From NCBI RefSeq assembly GCF_964204645.1, contig NC_134027.1, positions 3,460,485 through 3,524,484 of the forward strand: 64,000 nt of DNA, given 5' to 3'. This document shows positions 43,701-57,283 of the stretch, piece by piece (position 1 is the first letter of the stretch; each line of letters opens with the position of its first letter). Source of the DNA: Tubulanus polymorphus (taxonomy: Eukaryota > Nemertea > Palaeonemertea > Tubulaniformes > Tubulanidae). The notes under the pieces were generated by a model, which did no database searches, had not been told where the DNA came from, and worked only from the letters and a program-made list of their open reading frames with translations. The position numbers were made by a program, and so were the translations under genes.

Positions 43701-46700
43701 ATAAAATATATCTCTTCAAAACTGGAGTGGACCTCAAATGGTACCAACGATTTAACCGGCTATTTATCATACATACTTCGTTCTCGCCTTTCTCTTTCTG
43801 CCTCCAGACAATTGTTTTTAATACTCTCAAATTCTTCCTCGATGTCTTCTTCTCCGCGAATTTCGTGCAGTACTCGACGCGCCTTATCTTCTTTATCCTG
43901 AATTATCAACCATCGTGGACTCTCGGGCAAAAACAGGAACCCAATGAACTGAGCTGCAGATGGTAACGCCGCTAGACCCAACATGTACCTATATGAAATA
44001 AACATCACATTTTACTTGACAATTTCGCAATGACGATAATTACCCTCAAAAAGTGAAAGAGGTTCTAGAAAAGTGAAAGAAAACAAATTTCCTTGAGTTA
44101 TTTTATTTAACTAAGTATCCCTGAAAATTATATATAAAAGTCTTTTTTCGTTTGTATTTTGGGATTTTATCTTATATGATTATCGTTACAACACGGTGTA
44201 GGTGTTTCATCAAGATCATGTTCACTCCCGCAGACGTTACCGACGTCTGATGATGATATAGGATAACTGTGCGAGGTTGGAATATGAATCCGCGTGGTTT
44301 AAAACGACAAACGGCAGAAGGAATCACAATATTTCATTATCATCAGTAACAAATATTGCTTCAAGGAAACAAACAGCGGATAATTCACAAATTGCGAGTC
44401 TCAATTTGTCCTGGTGCTAATTAACACCCAGGGGATTGTGAATTACTTCTGAATTACTTCATTACTGATGTTACTATCCAATCTAGATGCATCTCAACTA
44501 TGCAACAAACATGGAATAATGCTGCAATCGGTTTGTCGATCAAAGGAACTTTTACGGCTAAGATAGATTTCCAGTAGTCGTGGTATGCTGGAAAGCCAAA
44601 CGCAAACATCTAAACAATGTTTCTCGTTTCTCTTCACACGTCACAGACAGGGAAACGCTCGCAAACATGTTTCCGTCTCCTGTTTCCGCATTTCCCTGCA
44701 TCGTGTTCAATTCGTATTAATTTAAAATTTTGAGTTATATGCTTCAAGTTTCCACGCATAATTCAATGCTGGTCATATTTTAACTATAGGCTGCCATGGT
44801 GACCATGCAGAGTCCTCAGTTATTATTTCTATGATCAAAGTAATATCGACCACATGGAACAAAAATGCTGTGGAAACTGTACAATTCCTGCCATTCATCC
44901 ATCTCACTACTGAGAGAATCAATCTAGTAGGAAGCAGCTAGTTGGTCAATACCAGTGCTGGACAATGCCTGGTAAAGCTAAAAAATTCTCGTAGATCTGG
45001 ATTCAAGTTCACTTCATTTATCAATAACGCCAACAATATTGCTTCCATCTCGGCTTATATTTGCGTCAAGTAGCTCAGTGACTACTGCTTTAATTTCATT
45101 CCCAGAACTTGAGCCATTGACAGGAAATCTATAAATCCGTCATATCCTAGTCTGACCTCAATCAATTTCATTCTATTATGAGATTAACCGCGAATAAAAT
45201 CAGTTCAGCTCTTCAGTTTTTTTTGGCAGAACCATCCAGGGGACGGAATCTATGGGCCCGGCATTGTATATTAGAACGATCAAGTTGCACGTATAAGTTA
45301 CACATTTCTGATCAGTGATTCTTATCATTTGTTTTCTGAAGAAAAATGCCACTTCTATATGGCTCATTGACTCTGAGGGAAAGGTGACTTAATGATGCAG
45401 CTACAATGATTAGATTTTCTAATCTGATAAATGGCCGTCTAGACTGGAATCGCTGCAGACGATTCACGCAGTAGAAGGCGACTGGACCAGTTGAGATGAA
45501 TTCCCTCCATGTTCCCAATATATACATGTATTCATTGATTTTCTGAAATGAAAGCGGTTGAAGTAATATCTGCATCTCAAGTAGCGATAATAACGTTACA
45601 AAAATGGTAACATCGTATCCTCGTAGAATCAACTTCAATACAACTAATCATTTCTGGCCCTTAAATACTTAATGCTTATATTGTTGTCCTTTTGTCGAAA
45701 CATCTATAAATATTTCATATGCTTTCACGCCGGAGCAATCCTTTCATTCATAATTATTAGTCTCATTGGTGAATTGAATAATTCAAGGTGTTTCAGAAAT
45801 GTACTGAAAAGTTCAATAGGTGGATTTGAAATTTGAATAATGAAAGAGACACGTTCTCTTTCAATGTCTTCCAATGTCTTCCTCGGTCGTTTATCGGATA
45901 TAAAGCAAGAGGAAATCGATAGCCCCCAGTGTCAAATATTTTTTCTGCATAGAACCAGCCTCGGAGTAGACCAAAGACGTAAGTACCGTACGCCTACAAA
46001 CCTAATACTCAAATAAACCATAGGCTCAACAGAACGGATCTTTTTATAGTGGCCAGCCAACATGCAAATCATTACTGAAATGACATGTCCGTCCAGTGTT
46101 GTAAATGCCATCCAGGTTACAACAGCAGAACAACACTAATCCATTATTCTAGCTTTATGGCAATATTGTTTTTCATCCCACATAACCGCTTGAGGTATTC
46201 CACTTAGCGAGAGAATGCCCCTAAATCAGATTTTTTCAGGAAAAAGGAAAGCTGAGCTGAATTGGAGATCGATCGCGCAATATTCATCAAAAACGATGAA
46301 GACACCGATCTCATCTCCGAAAAATCTGAGTTAATCTAAGTTAAAGATAACTCTTTACTAAAGATAACTGAGTCTGTATGCCTTATATGCATGTCTAATT
46401 ATTCCAATTCAAATATCTCATTAATCAAAATGAAAACATGATTACCCTTAATCAAGTTTCAGTTTATCAGAAATTAAGAATTACACTTGAATCATAAAAA
46501 AACGTTAACTCCGCGCTCGCAATGAAAGATGCTTTTAATAGAATGCGAGGGATACGTGTAATGAACTCATTTTATTGATTTGAATTCGAACCTCGGAAAA
46601 CATGGAATTTTCGATTCCCATTAGAAATCAGCTAAAACTTTAAGAATTACGAGTGTTACTCTTCTTCCCTTCAGCGATAACGTGAACCACTTCAACGATC

Positions 46701-49700
46701 CATACGTCACCGCACACAGATTAAACCTGGTAATTTCACACGATCTAGTACAGAAAATAATTGCGTCAGGAGACGATAATTTTCTTATTTGAAATGGCCG
46801 CCGCGCTGCGACATCATTGTTTATGACGAACAGTTTTACGAGGCGTTATTGCTTCAGTTGTAAATGAGATATTCGAGATGGAAGTCATCAAAATGTGATA
46901 CACACACACAGGTCAAACTCCTGACAATACAGGCTGTCTTTTAATGTCAGTAATCTCAGAATTGCAAACAGTGTATACACTAGAATGTTCGACTTTTGAT
47001 TTTGGTGAGAAACTAAGAATTCTGAATATAAGATCAGAACAAATTCCGATAACACTTAATGCAGGTTAAGACACGGCTAATAATCATAAGCAACAGTATC
47101 GGATCGACAAGGCTTTAGATGATGAATTAAGGCGGAATACGAATCATCGACAAGACAAGAGATGCGTGGGAGGAAGACGAGAAGCAATTACTGCAAACAA
47201 TGAAATTCACATATCTGAGCGTCTCACAAATTGATCTCAACTTCAGCGACCGATAAAACATTCAAACTCTCTGAGATTCGGAATCACGTCTTTGATCCCA
47301 AATCATTCAGCGACACAAAGTTTGCCGAGAAGGAGTGGTTCCTGTCTAGATTTTCTGTGAGCTCAACTACTGTATGTTTGCTTGGTTTACTAATCAAGAG
47401 AACAATTACAATCGAAATTTCATAAATTGATAATTGTTAAAGTAAATACCGCACCTCTATTCGCACATGTGCAAGTACCATTGACATTTCTGTAATTGAT
47501 TAAACTAGTTCTGTGTAAAACCATGCAGTCCGACCAGAAACCACCGGAGTTTTCATTACAATTCAAAACATTTCTTCAATTAATGACAAAGAAATGATGA
47601 AATCCACATATACCGGCTATATCTTTAGGCATCGGTAGAATTAATAAGCATGTCAATTCGTCAATTCGTCAATTGCCCGATGACCCGTCTGGAATATGGT
47701 GAGAAATACTTGTAATGAAATTTACTCTAATTGAGGGGAACATGCGTCAGAAATGATCTCGGTATAAAATCAATCAACAGGACTGGCGGTAATCATGGGT
47801 ACAGTTGATTCATGCCTCCATGATTAACCAACATGTGTGTGTATATACAGTCACCTAACAGTTATCTTTCTAATTCATACGACAAAATTCTGTGTCATTC
47901 TACAGAATGTGCGCACGACTGCAACTCTGATGCTTCTGGGGGAAGTTAGTCGCATGAAAATACTTCCTGCGATTCTCAATATGATTCAGCCACTTGTGTA
48001 AGCTTACGATAGAGTGGTTCTACATCTATCTTCTGGCTAAAAGGATGTGATCATTCTACTAGAGAGCAACGGTAAAGATAGTCCGTGGGATGGCATTGCG
48101 AATATTTATCTTAGGTTCTCCATTGGGAAACTATATAGTCAAATAAATCAATACCAGAATAACCCATTGATTGGGTATTTGTTTACAGAATACCTGTAAT
48201 AATTTCTAGTCAGAGCACGCAATGCCAAGCAATATATAAAACACTGAAGAAACATAAAGCATGATGTCGATTTCTTGTTGCTTGGCAATAATGCCCCGGG
48301 TGTCCCGACCAGGCGCCGATGATGATATTTTTCCCAAAATGAAAAATTACCCCAAGAATTTGTGTAGATATTGTGCTCTATGAATTAAGTGAGTCAATGA
48401 ACTTGATACAAAGGCCTATATCACGCGAGTGCCGTACAATGATTTGCGACGAAACACATAAACCTCAAATTATTTTTCATGTAAGGAAATAATTGCATCA
48501 GTATTTCATAATTACTGCAAAATCAATACAGAGCAGGTCGCATTTTAGATGCCGGTACCACTCCTTTTAGTATTTTATCATTGGTTCTGCATGGTTTCAT
48601 TTGCATTCGTAAATCGATGTTCTAGTACTACATAGTCAATGCTCCGTATCAAATGCTAATAAACCCAGTCAGCTTTCATTGGTTGCATTTTCCTGTCAAC
48701 TAAATAACGACGATAATGTGAAATAGTTTGAAGCTGCAGTGAGGAAACGCTCTGTCCGTGCTGTGACGATTAAAAACTCCACACCCTGAACATGACTAGT
48801 CGAAACGTTGAATAAACTATACTAGCTCAAGGAAACACTTCGAACTTTCTAAGTGTGGGATTTCTATTTGCTATTCGCGAGACCTACGAAACACTTAACA
48901 GCAACAAATAATTTTTTAACAATCCAAGATTTGGTGATTGTGCCAACGTTGGTGATTGGCACTTTAAACGAACGCGTAATTCTAAAATAACAAAATGTCC
49001 ATTAATATGTCAAATAGATACTTGTTCACTATAGATTTCCTGATTTAACAACTGACGATCTCATAGCTCAGGAGATCTTTTTCTTCAAGCCCCTAAAGGG
49101 CCCCGAAAAGTATAATACGGAAGCACAATAACGACATGATCATCGATTACGGTAACAAAGGCTGGGAGGTTTTCGGGAGGAGACTCTGCTAACTGGTACC
49201 TACAGATTCGTGATTTATGTAAAAAACATCACAAAGTAGTCAACATTTTTATCATAATGTAAAGGCACAACTGAATTCAACTGAATTTGGCACAGTGTTC
49301 TCCCAAACAGAAAACTGATCAGGTAATATGAGATGAGAATATACGGTTTTCATACCTCCATCCAGTTTCTTTGTTGAAACTGAAAATACCATCAATGACA
49401 TTGGCAACAAACTGACCACAAGCAATCATAGCTACATTACAGGACACCAGCCGACCTCTGATCTGCGGGGGTGCTGATTCTGCTATATAAATTGGCACAG
49501 TCATCGATGACAAACCTATAAAAAAACAAACAAATACACATGTCACTATTACAATTTTACACCAACTCTCAATAGTCTCTACCACTAGCTGAGAATATTA
49601 ACCCGAGTCGCGTCTGGCAAACAACATCTCCATCCAACACAACGCTGCATCTAAATTAAATGTCAGTCTGCATTAATAATATTGATTTGGGAAGATCAGG

Positions 49701-52497
49701 GCGATTTCAGAAATTTCCAGCTATTATAGGATGAGATCGAAAAGACTGGCGTAATTTGCCGAAGATTTATGACCCGAATGCGATGAAAAGTCGAGATAAT
49801 TGAGATGAACATTATATTCGAGGAGTATTACTGTCTGGACAATTAATAAAGCACCACGAGGCGGATGCCACGGAAAATGGCAAGGATTAATACGTATAAC
49901 ATCACACAAGTCAGATTTAACGACTCTTGGAATGTGTTGGAATCTATGAAACCTCTAAACCTTCAAGAGCCAAATCAGAACGAGACCTCAAGGGACCATA
50001 CAGCCTACATCCAATTCCATGGAACATGTTCAGAAATACCGATGAAAAATTGTAGATTCAGCGCATGCCCGGTAGTCTAGATTCTCGTGAAGGTGTCTTG
50101 GGTAACATGATGTATGATCTTTCTATCTGAATGACACCAATAGCATGCTTACCGGCATCCTAGCAAACTAGATATGATGATAAATGAACTAACATGGAAT
50201 CAAGTGAAATGCACCGCCCGTGGTTAATAAATGTAAAACACTTCGAGAAGACTAGAGAACTGAAAGCTGAAAAAACATCCGATCGATTGGAATATCATCA
50301 GTCTTTGTTTAGACGGGTATCAAGATGATATTAGTAGCACAGATTTTATATTTCAGGTTCTTGAAGTATCTGGCTATATATGATGGATAGGGAACGTGGA
50401 TAGGGATAAGTCTGTGGACAGACTGGCAGTCAAAATACATGCCGAAGGTAAATGATATGTATATATACATACATAGAACAAAGTAATTTGATTAATTAGT
50501 CCCCTCGGATATTTTATTATATCAGTAAACGCAGAGCATGCATGATAACCTTCTCGAAGAAAACAGTTGAATAAGCTCTTTACTGCAGGGTATATATGAT
50601 AGGAAAACTAATCCGCTCAATTCAATTTGACATTTTGAATAGAGACATTAGATATTGTCACTGACTTGAAGATCGTTTGCTGAGATTTGTGGTAATACGT
50701 CGCGAGAAAAAATTGGCTCGCATCGGATACGATCGTTACGGATTTAATGTTCACGAATGCATGAGAATTTCTCCACATGGATGGATCCGGATTGCCCGAT
50801 CTCCCCTCAAACACGCGCAAAACCGATATAAGTACCATCGTAACAAATAGCACTGCAGTAGATATCGAATGCGAAATATTCAGCCACAATTACTGCACTG
50901 TATGACCACCAGTGTAAATGTCTCATACGACCATCTCTCTACAGATTGGACAATATTTCATTATGGTACTTTGCTATATTTGTAAAATTGTTATTTTGTA
51001 AAAGAATAAAAAAGTGGGCTAATCGTGAAATCAAATGATATATGGTCGCTTATTCATTTTCATCGGGCTGGTGATATTTCTCCAAGTTTTGAGACAGAGA
51101 GGGAAAGCGGACAAAATAATCAGATAGATCACATTTCCACCTGCTCTGCGGTATTCACCTTTCACAACATGGACGTCAGCCTCCAAGAATCATTGATGAA
51201 ACCACCTACTCAAAAAGCTACGTGAAAATAATTAGTTTTTTTTTTGCAGAATTACTAATATGCAAAGCCTAGGCCTAATCGGTACAAGTTCGTCGGCGAG
51301 AGCTCAACTGAAAGAGGATATTTCTGTGAATGAAGTGGACGCGTAATCCAGACTAATCTAATGGCCGGTTTACGCTTTGGTTTCATGGATTTACAGTCGA
51401 ACTCATATCGATTGGGAATCTGATTAAATGCGCATTGATTTATTCACACAGAATGACGATTTGTCTAGCTAGAAGAGCGCAAACGTCTGGATTGTCTAAG
51501 ACATCTGCCACAGCAATTTGGGAATGATCCCACTAGAGAAGTTGACTGACTGGAATCCAATAAGAATATCGCTGTCACTCGAACCTCGTTCAATTGTCAT
51601 TTTATACCTCGAGAAAGCAACTAGCTATTTCCATGCAAATTGGCTAGATATATCTTGGATAATAAGCAGGCAAGCAGAATCTATGTTTACTGATCAACTT
51701 GACAAAAAATGACACATAGACCTAGACTCAAGATAGGCCTGAAAGCAATAACACCCGCACCGAGAAAGTATTATTTCAATTTATCAATGCATTTCGATCA
51801 TGATGAAATGAAATAAAACATACGTGGAAGACATAAAAGGCTAAAAAGAATTAGAATTCATTGATTACCGGTAAAAAATCCTACAAAAATGTAAGAAAGT
51901 GGAAAACACGCTCAACACGGCCTAATGATGATTAAAAATGTTTACAATGATGAGGGTTAACAGACTCAAAATTAACTAAATATGTGATAATTCGAATTTC
52001 TGAATATATGGGTTAACAAAATAAAAGACCCATTTCTATATCAATAACATACCAATAGCTGCTCCAATAATAATCCGACCAGCTAGAAGCAAATATCTAT
52101 CCTTAGAAATTGACAAGCAAATCGCGCCGGCTGTGAATATTATGCTTGCCATCAAAATAACAGGTTTCCGGCCAATGCGATCGTTTAATAATCCTCCTAA
52201 AATAGCGAATACAGCGGCGGCTCCGATTGTCATACTGACTATCATTTCTTGCCAAACCGAATTTAAAACAAATTCATCCCTCAACAAGATAATAGCTCCT
52301 GATATAACGCCAGTATCGTAGCCGAAAAGAAATCCCCCGAGTCCAGAGAGGACTGTTAAAACGTAAACAAATGTTGGAGTTTTCGGATAGCGTTTTATTT
52401 GATCCATCTTGAATTGATAATCCTCGTCGTATTGTTGAGTGTGTTCATTATTAGCAGTCACAGGTGTGACAGGTTTTGTTTCGGAATTGGGCTGCAT
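37783..52497 (-). CDS. SLC2A13: Proton/myo-inositol cotransporter (HMIT) family, SLC2A13
   Basis: Nine exons: 52497-52053, 49515-49356, 43988-43777, 41906-41792, 40201-40038, 39730-39619, 38667-38426, 38346-38194 and 38015-37783, giving 611 aa (human about 648). Sugar-porter motifs are in order: [15 protein letters not shown] in TM1, the NDRIGRKP loop, PESPRWL after TM6, [16 protein letters not shown] in TM7, EKIGRR, and [15 protein letters not shown] at the end. The long extracellular loop between TM9 and TM10 with CDDC (405-408) and CGYC (414-417) is diagnostic of SLC2A13 rather than other GLUTs. It is a plasma-membrane H+-coupled myo-inositol importer by family knowledge. Introns 1-3 are 2.5, 5.4 and 1.9 kb, so the first 272 residues span 8.7 kb. 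The C-terminal tail ends in an acidic SELDSPE. Confidence 0.93.
43989..49355 (-). other. SLC2A13: Intron 2 of the SLC2A13-like gene, 5.4 kb
   Basis: The largest intron in the window. It holds a 108-codon open frame at 45312-45638 on the same strand that I could not assign. Otherwise only short chance frames are seen. No repeat family was recognised by eye. Confidence 0.6.
49516..52052 (-). other. SLC2A13: Intron 1 of the SLC2A13-like gene, 2.5 kb
   Basis: AT-rich, with short open frames only (for example 50617-50889). None resembles a protein. Nothing else was recognised. Confidence 0.6.
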
Positions 52498-52663
52498 GGT
52501 TTCGGATATGATAATGTTCTTATGATGTATAGTGAAAAGTGTGTGATAGAAGCCTCGAAGCTTGTGGCCGAATGAACACGCACACGTGCTCGCCGGCGAA
52601 TCGCGCCAAAATATTGTGATACTCCTGAGCCAATCAGAGACGATTAAATATCTACGTCATCAA
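52498..52663. promoter_or_regulatory. Upstream region of SLC2A13 with E-box and CCAAT box
   Basis: A locally GC-rich patch just upstream of the SLC2A13 start. It carries CACGTG at 52583-52588 and CCAAT at 52630-52634. The ZZ/EF-hand gene starts divergently about 1.1 kb away. Confidence 0.5.
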
Positions 52664-53687
52664 GATTCATGATGAACCATATTAAATTCAATGCATTTTA
52701 ACTTCATTCACCATCATCGTCATAAAATTAACAATATTCAGTTAGGGCCTACAACAGATAACTTTAAAGATAGGAAATAAAGTGTATAGTTAATGTACAG
52801 CAAAAAAGATAGAATAGAAATGACAAGATAGAACCTTATTAAACATAGATGGCGCCACCAGACGCATTATGTATTGAATTGAATGAGTATCTCGGCAAAA
52901 AATATATAAAAAGTGTCTTAATTCCATATTCATGGATCATTTATAGTATGTATATATGTAGTCGTCTCTCCTCTTACTAAATTACAATTTCCGAATGAAT
53001 GCAGACAGTTATTTATATATGAATTGATTTAAAAAGGGAAAGGAAGAAAGACTGATGATGAAAATTTGTTATCAATTCAATCAAACCAAATCCCATTTAA
53101 CCTGTAACCCACTTGACTTCGTTTCAGATGCCGAATCGCAAAGAAATACTGAGTTTTGTGCTCGGAGCGTCAATTGATTCATGATGAACCATATTAAATT
53201 CAATGCATTTTAACTTCATTCACCATCATCGTCATAAAATTAACAATATTCAGTTAGGGCCTACAACAGATAACTTTAAAGATAGGAAATAAAGTGTATA
53301 GTTAATGTACAGCAAAAAAGATAGAATAGAAATGACAAGATAGAACCTTATTAAACATAGATGGCGCCACCAGACGCATTATGTATTGAATTGAATGAGT
53401 ATCTCGGCAAAAAATATATAAAAAGTGTCTTAATTCCATATTCATGGATCATTTATAGTATGTATATATGTAGTCGTCTCTCCTCTTACTAAATTACAAT
53501 TTCCGAATGAATGCAGACAGTTATTTATATATGAATTGATTTAAAAAGGGAAAGGAAGAAAGACTGATGATGAAAATTTGTTATCAATTCAATCAAACCA
53601 AATCCCATTTAACCTGTAACCCACTTGACTTCGTTTCAGATGCCGAATCGCAAAGAAATACTGAGTTTTGTGCTCGGAGCGTCAATT
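52664..53687. repeat. Exact 512-base tandem duplication spanning a start codon
   Basis: Copy 1 is 52664-53175 and copy 2 is 53176-53687. The offset is 512 throughout, and I found no difference in the lines compared. Each copy ends with TTTCAG followed by an ATG (53128 and 53640) and 48 bases of the ZZ/EF-hand coding sequence. In copy 1 the frame runs from VLGASI into the start of copy 2 and stops after 18 codons. Only copy 2 continues into the full gene. It is either a very recent duplication or an assembly artefact. Confidence 0.97.
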
Positions 53688-55919
53688 GGGGCTGCTACTA
53701 CATTCCTTGTTTACAAAGCTTTAAAGATCAGGAGCAAACAAAATAAAACTGATCATAAGCAGCATAATTCACCAGGTAAATTAGACATCATTTAGTGGAT
53801 GATGTGGCTGCAGTGTAGTCAAGCCAGCAGTGATTGCTCAGTTATATGTAATGTAATAGATTTAACAAAAATTCATTTCAGAAAACACAGCATCACCTCG
53901 AATTCAAGTAGCAATACCTGATTTAGCATTGCGTCGCTCGCAATCTCGTGAAGATCCTCCACGACGTTTCCATAGATTAGTGTCATCCGGTAACAGTGGA
54001 TATATTGATACCTCCAGTATTATAGTCGACGATGGCAAGAATATCGACACTCAGAGTATGATGAATTTGTTGTTTTGTATCGCAGAAAATCAAGCTAAGA
54101 GAAGTAAGCATCAGTGAATGAGTCCTCCACTAAATCTAACCACGGTGTAGGGGACCGTAATAACGTCTGGTATTCAGACTAAAGCCATACTCCTGAGTGG
54201 GGTGATGCGCAAGATCATCTGATATTCAGACTAAAGTCTTCCTCAAGATTGCCTCATTAGTATCTGTGTAGTAATTTGCTAATTGATAAATTTTTCAGTG
54301 GGACTAATGCATCGTGGAATTACTTGCAATATTTGCCATCAAACACCTCTCTGTGGAATCAGATACAAGGTAAATGTATGGATAATGAATATCCATGTTA
54401 CACCTGAAGAATGTTTGAATATTTCTGTCGGATGTTTGTTTTCAGTGTGCTAACTGCTCAGATTATGACGTATGCGATAAATGTGAACCTAAAGATGAGC
54501 ACAACAGTACACATGTATTCTTAAAGATTAATACTCCTCTTCCACCACTCGCTAGTCCACGTATTGGTTTGTCTAAAACTTTATATCCAGGTACGGTAAT
54601 AGGCCTCTCGAGTAACAAATTCTTAAGCTGTATATGTGCCATGTTTAATTAGATGTCTATTTGATTCGTTTATAGGTAAAATAGACAACCATATTTCCTT
54701 ATCTATTGATGATACGCTTCGATTGATAAAGGAAACTAATTGTAAGTTTCAGTTTTAACCTTTAAAAGGAATTTGTAGATAAGTCATTTCTGCAAATATT
54801 AACGCATGTCTCTGATCTTTTACAGATGATCAGTTTGAATTAGAGGCTTTACATCAGGAATATCGGTCCTTAACACAAAATTCCCGCGGTATTTCTCGCG
54901 AAGTATTCAATTACTGTTTAGGACCTCTTGCATTAGAAAGTAATCTTCTGTTAGAACAGTTATTTAAGGTATAGTGATAATAATTTCTCGGATTAATTTA
55001 AACATTTCTTTAATAGGGTGGGAGAAATAATGTTTTATTTCATGTATCGTTTCAGTTTTATGACAGAAACAATGACAGATTTATCGATTTTGAGGAAATG
55101 GTAAAAGGACTGTCAATCTTATGTAAAGGAACGATACAAGACAAACTATCTTGTAAGTTTAGGAGTGAGCCTAGTAATCTTAAACCTGTGGCCTATTCTT
55201 ACATAAAACTTTTTCTATTTTTAGATGCATTTGCAGCCTATGATATTGAAAACAAAAAGTCCATAAGTCGTGACAACATGCAACGTATGTTTAGGGCTTA
55301 CTATGATATCACTATTGAATTAGTACGTGATGTAGTGACAGCCTGTGAGGAAGAAATGGTACATGATTTACTAAGAAAATCATATCAACCAAATATCAAT
55401 TTAACTTGCATAATATCAGCTTATGTTTGACATGTATTTTTTAAGATGGCAAACTTCGATGACAGTTCTGGTCGACCAGTCTCTTCCATATTTAGCGCTC
55501 CTATACCTCAAGATAATTTCAACCCTGCCATAAAAGTGACTGTTCCAGATAATCCCGGAGGGAGGTAAGAAAATATCAAAATCCTATCTGCGTTCAGCCA
55601 CGGACTGAATTTTGAATTAGGGTTTTCCAAAACTAAAGTTGTTACGTATTATGTTGAAGGGAGAACACTTTGCCTGTTTTGGAAGCCATGTCACAAGATG
55701 CTATCAAAGAAATGGTGGACCATACATTCAGTATTGCTCAGTTGAAAGACCATGATAGGTACCATATATAAACATTGTCTCAATGGCTGTAGACTTAAAA
55801 ACAATAACTGATTGTCGGGTTTTATATATTTCAGAATGTCTTATGAGAAATTCGTTGAAGTGACTACAATTGATAACTCTCTGGTTGTATGGTTTGATGC
55901 TCTAGGTTCAGTATTCTAA
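53640..55919 (+). CDS. Membrane-anchored ZZ zinc-finger and EF-hand protein
   Basis: Eleven exons: 53640-53775, 53882-54103, 54299-54369, 54446-54590, 54676-54741, 54826-54968, 55056-55152, 55225-55358, 55446-55564, 55660-55758 and 55835-55919, giving 438 aa. Residues 7-25 (ILSFVLGASIGAATTFLVY) form one hydrophobic segment, a likely signal anchor. A Ser/Arg-rich linker precedes a complete ZZ finger with C129, C132, C144, C147, C153, C156, H162 and H166. The C-terminal half is calmodulin-superfamily-like. One canonical EF-hand loop spans 264-275 (DRNNDRFIDFEE), and a degenerate one begins at 300 (DIENKKSISRDN). ZZ domains bind peptides or N-terminal residues of partners, and EF-hands bind calcium. 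A calcium-regulated membrane adaptor is an inference. I do not recognise a named orthologue. The start codon directly follows TTTCAG, so a 5'UTR intron may end there. Confidence 0.82.
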
Positions 55920-56659
55920 TTGAGGAGGAAATGTTTTATATATGGTGCTACTGCGTTTTAAACAATGATGAGGTATTTTTACACCGCTGGGCTGAAATAA
56001 CTGTCTGAAAATAAGTCATATTATACAATCAAACTTGTCTACCAGTAGTAGATTACTTACTACAAAAATTGTGTGCTAATATAGATTGTCTTCTAAAAAA
56101 CCGTTGTTTATTTTCTGTGAAAATTGTAGTAAATAGAATGATGATTTATTCGTAATCTTTGAACTGTTGAGTAAATTGCTTCATGGAAGTGACTTGCAAT
56201 AGAGGTTCTCTAAGTATTGGAATATGAGAAAATGATGACAAGACGATCGATGTAAAGTGTACACATTAATGAATTTTACATTCATTTATTGACATAAATT
56301 AAGATAAAACAATACATGCCGATACATTAAATATACTGTATATAACATTCAATTTACCCCTGATGTGTATCATTATTTATTAACAACATTTACAGTAGTT
56401 TAAAACATACAAAATCATATACTGTCATATTTATGTTTATATTTTCAATACATCTTTGGTGGACAGCAGTAACGTATTGGAAGATATATTTCATCACAAT
56501 TAAGTAGGGCAAGCGTACTGATTCAGTGTACATGAAATGTATAAATTAAGTAATTTTAAAAGTATAATATATAACGTATATATTTTCATAAAATCGAGTT
56601 ATATTTATCAGTTCACTTTATCGTTACATTCTGCGGAAATATTGCTCATTCACATTCTT
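55920..56659. other. Convergent intergenic region with 3'UTRs
   Basis: It lies between the ZZ/EF-hand stop and the distal CFAP276 exon. Minus-strand AATAAA hexamers at 56285-56290 and 56376-56381 are candidate poly(A) signals for CFAP276. No gene is seen. Confidence 0.55.
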
Positions 56660-56730
56660 TTATGGGCTGAAGAATCCTCCGTCTAGTTTGCGCGAATATC
56701 CACCATTTGTTGCAGCACTGTGGTGGCTCG
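56660..56730 (-). CDS. CFAP276: Second (distal) terminal exon of CFAP276
   Basis: On the minus strand TTTTCACAG precedes 71 bases that read SHHSAATNGGYSRKLDGGFF, then Ser-Pro-stop. The proximal last exon reads GHHSQITNKGYSRKPDGGLF, then Thr-Ala-stop, and has the same 71-base length and the same phase (two bases completing the codon split after exon 3). So exon 3 could splice to either. The distal version (AATNGGYSRK, DGGFFS) looks closer to the vertebrate C-terminus than the proximal one. It is either an alternative last exon or a leftover of an exon duplication. Confidence 0.75.
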
Positions 56731-57283
56731 CTGTGAAAAGTTAGCATAAATAAATATATAAGCATAGAAAGATGAGCTATTGTAGGTGTGGGTAAAAAAA
56801 CGACAGTCAATGCCAATGTTATAATGCCATCCTTTAAAATGCCACTGCTAAAACGTTTTTCAGAGAAATTTGCCAAATCTACGGTAACTAATTCAACGGA
56901 AATACCATTCTTCATGACTGACAAAACTCCAGGTTTCATATTAGTCCCAACAGTGGCATTATAAAGAATTATTTACTGTACATGCATCCCCTCATCTTCG
57001 TATTAAACTCAGTGATTTTTTATGGCCCCATGCATGGAGACTATTATGTTTCTAGGCTATGTTCGAACTTCTGTCCTGTTCGAGTATTATTAAGGAATTT
57101 AGTATGGTCAAATGTTCGAAATTAATCTAGAATCAAAGATTTCTTCTGGTTATGTACACTAGAAGTAGAAGATCGTTGAAAGCATGATAGGAAAATCAAT
57201 TTAAAAAGGCAGTAGAAGGTATAGGGCATAGAGGGGGATAGCAAGGGAATATCAGTATAATTACAAGTGAAAATGCTGCCATG

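Noticed and set aside
56731-56939. Minus-strand open frame beginning MKPGVLSVMKNG
   Set aside because: It runs over the acceptor of the distal CFAP276 exon in a different frame and has no family resemblance.
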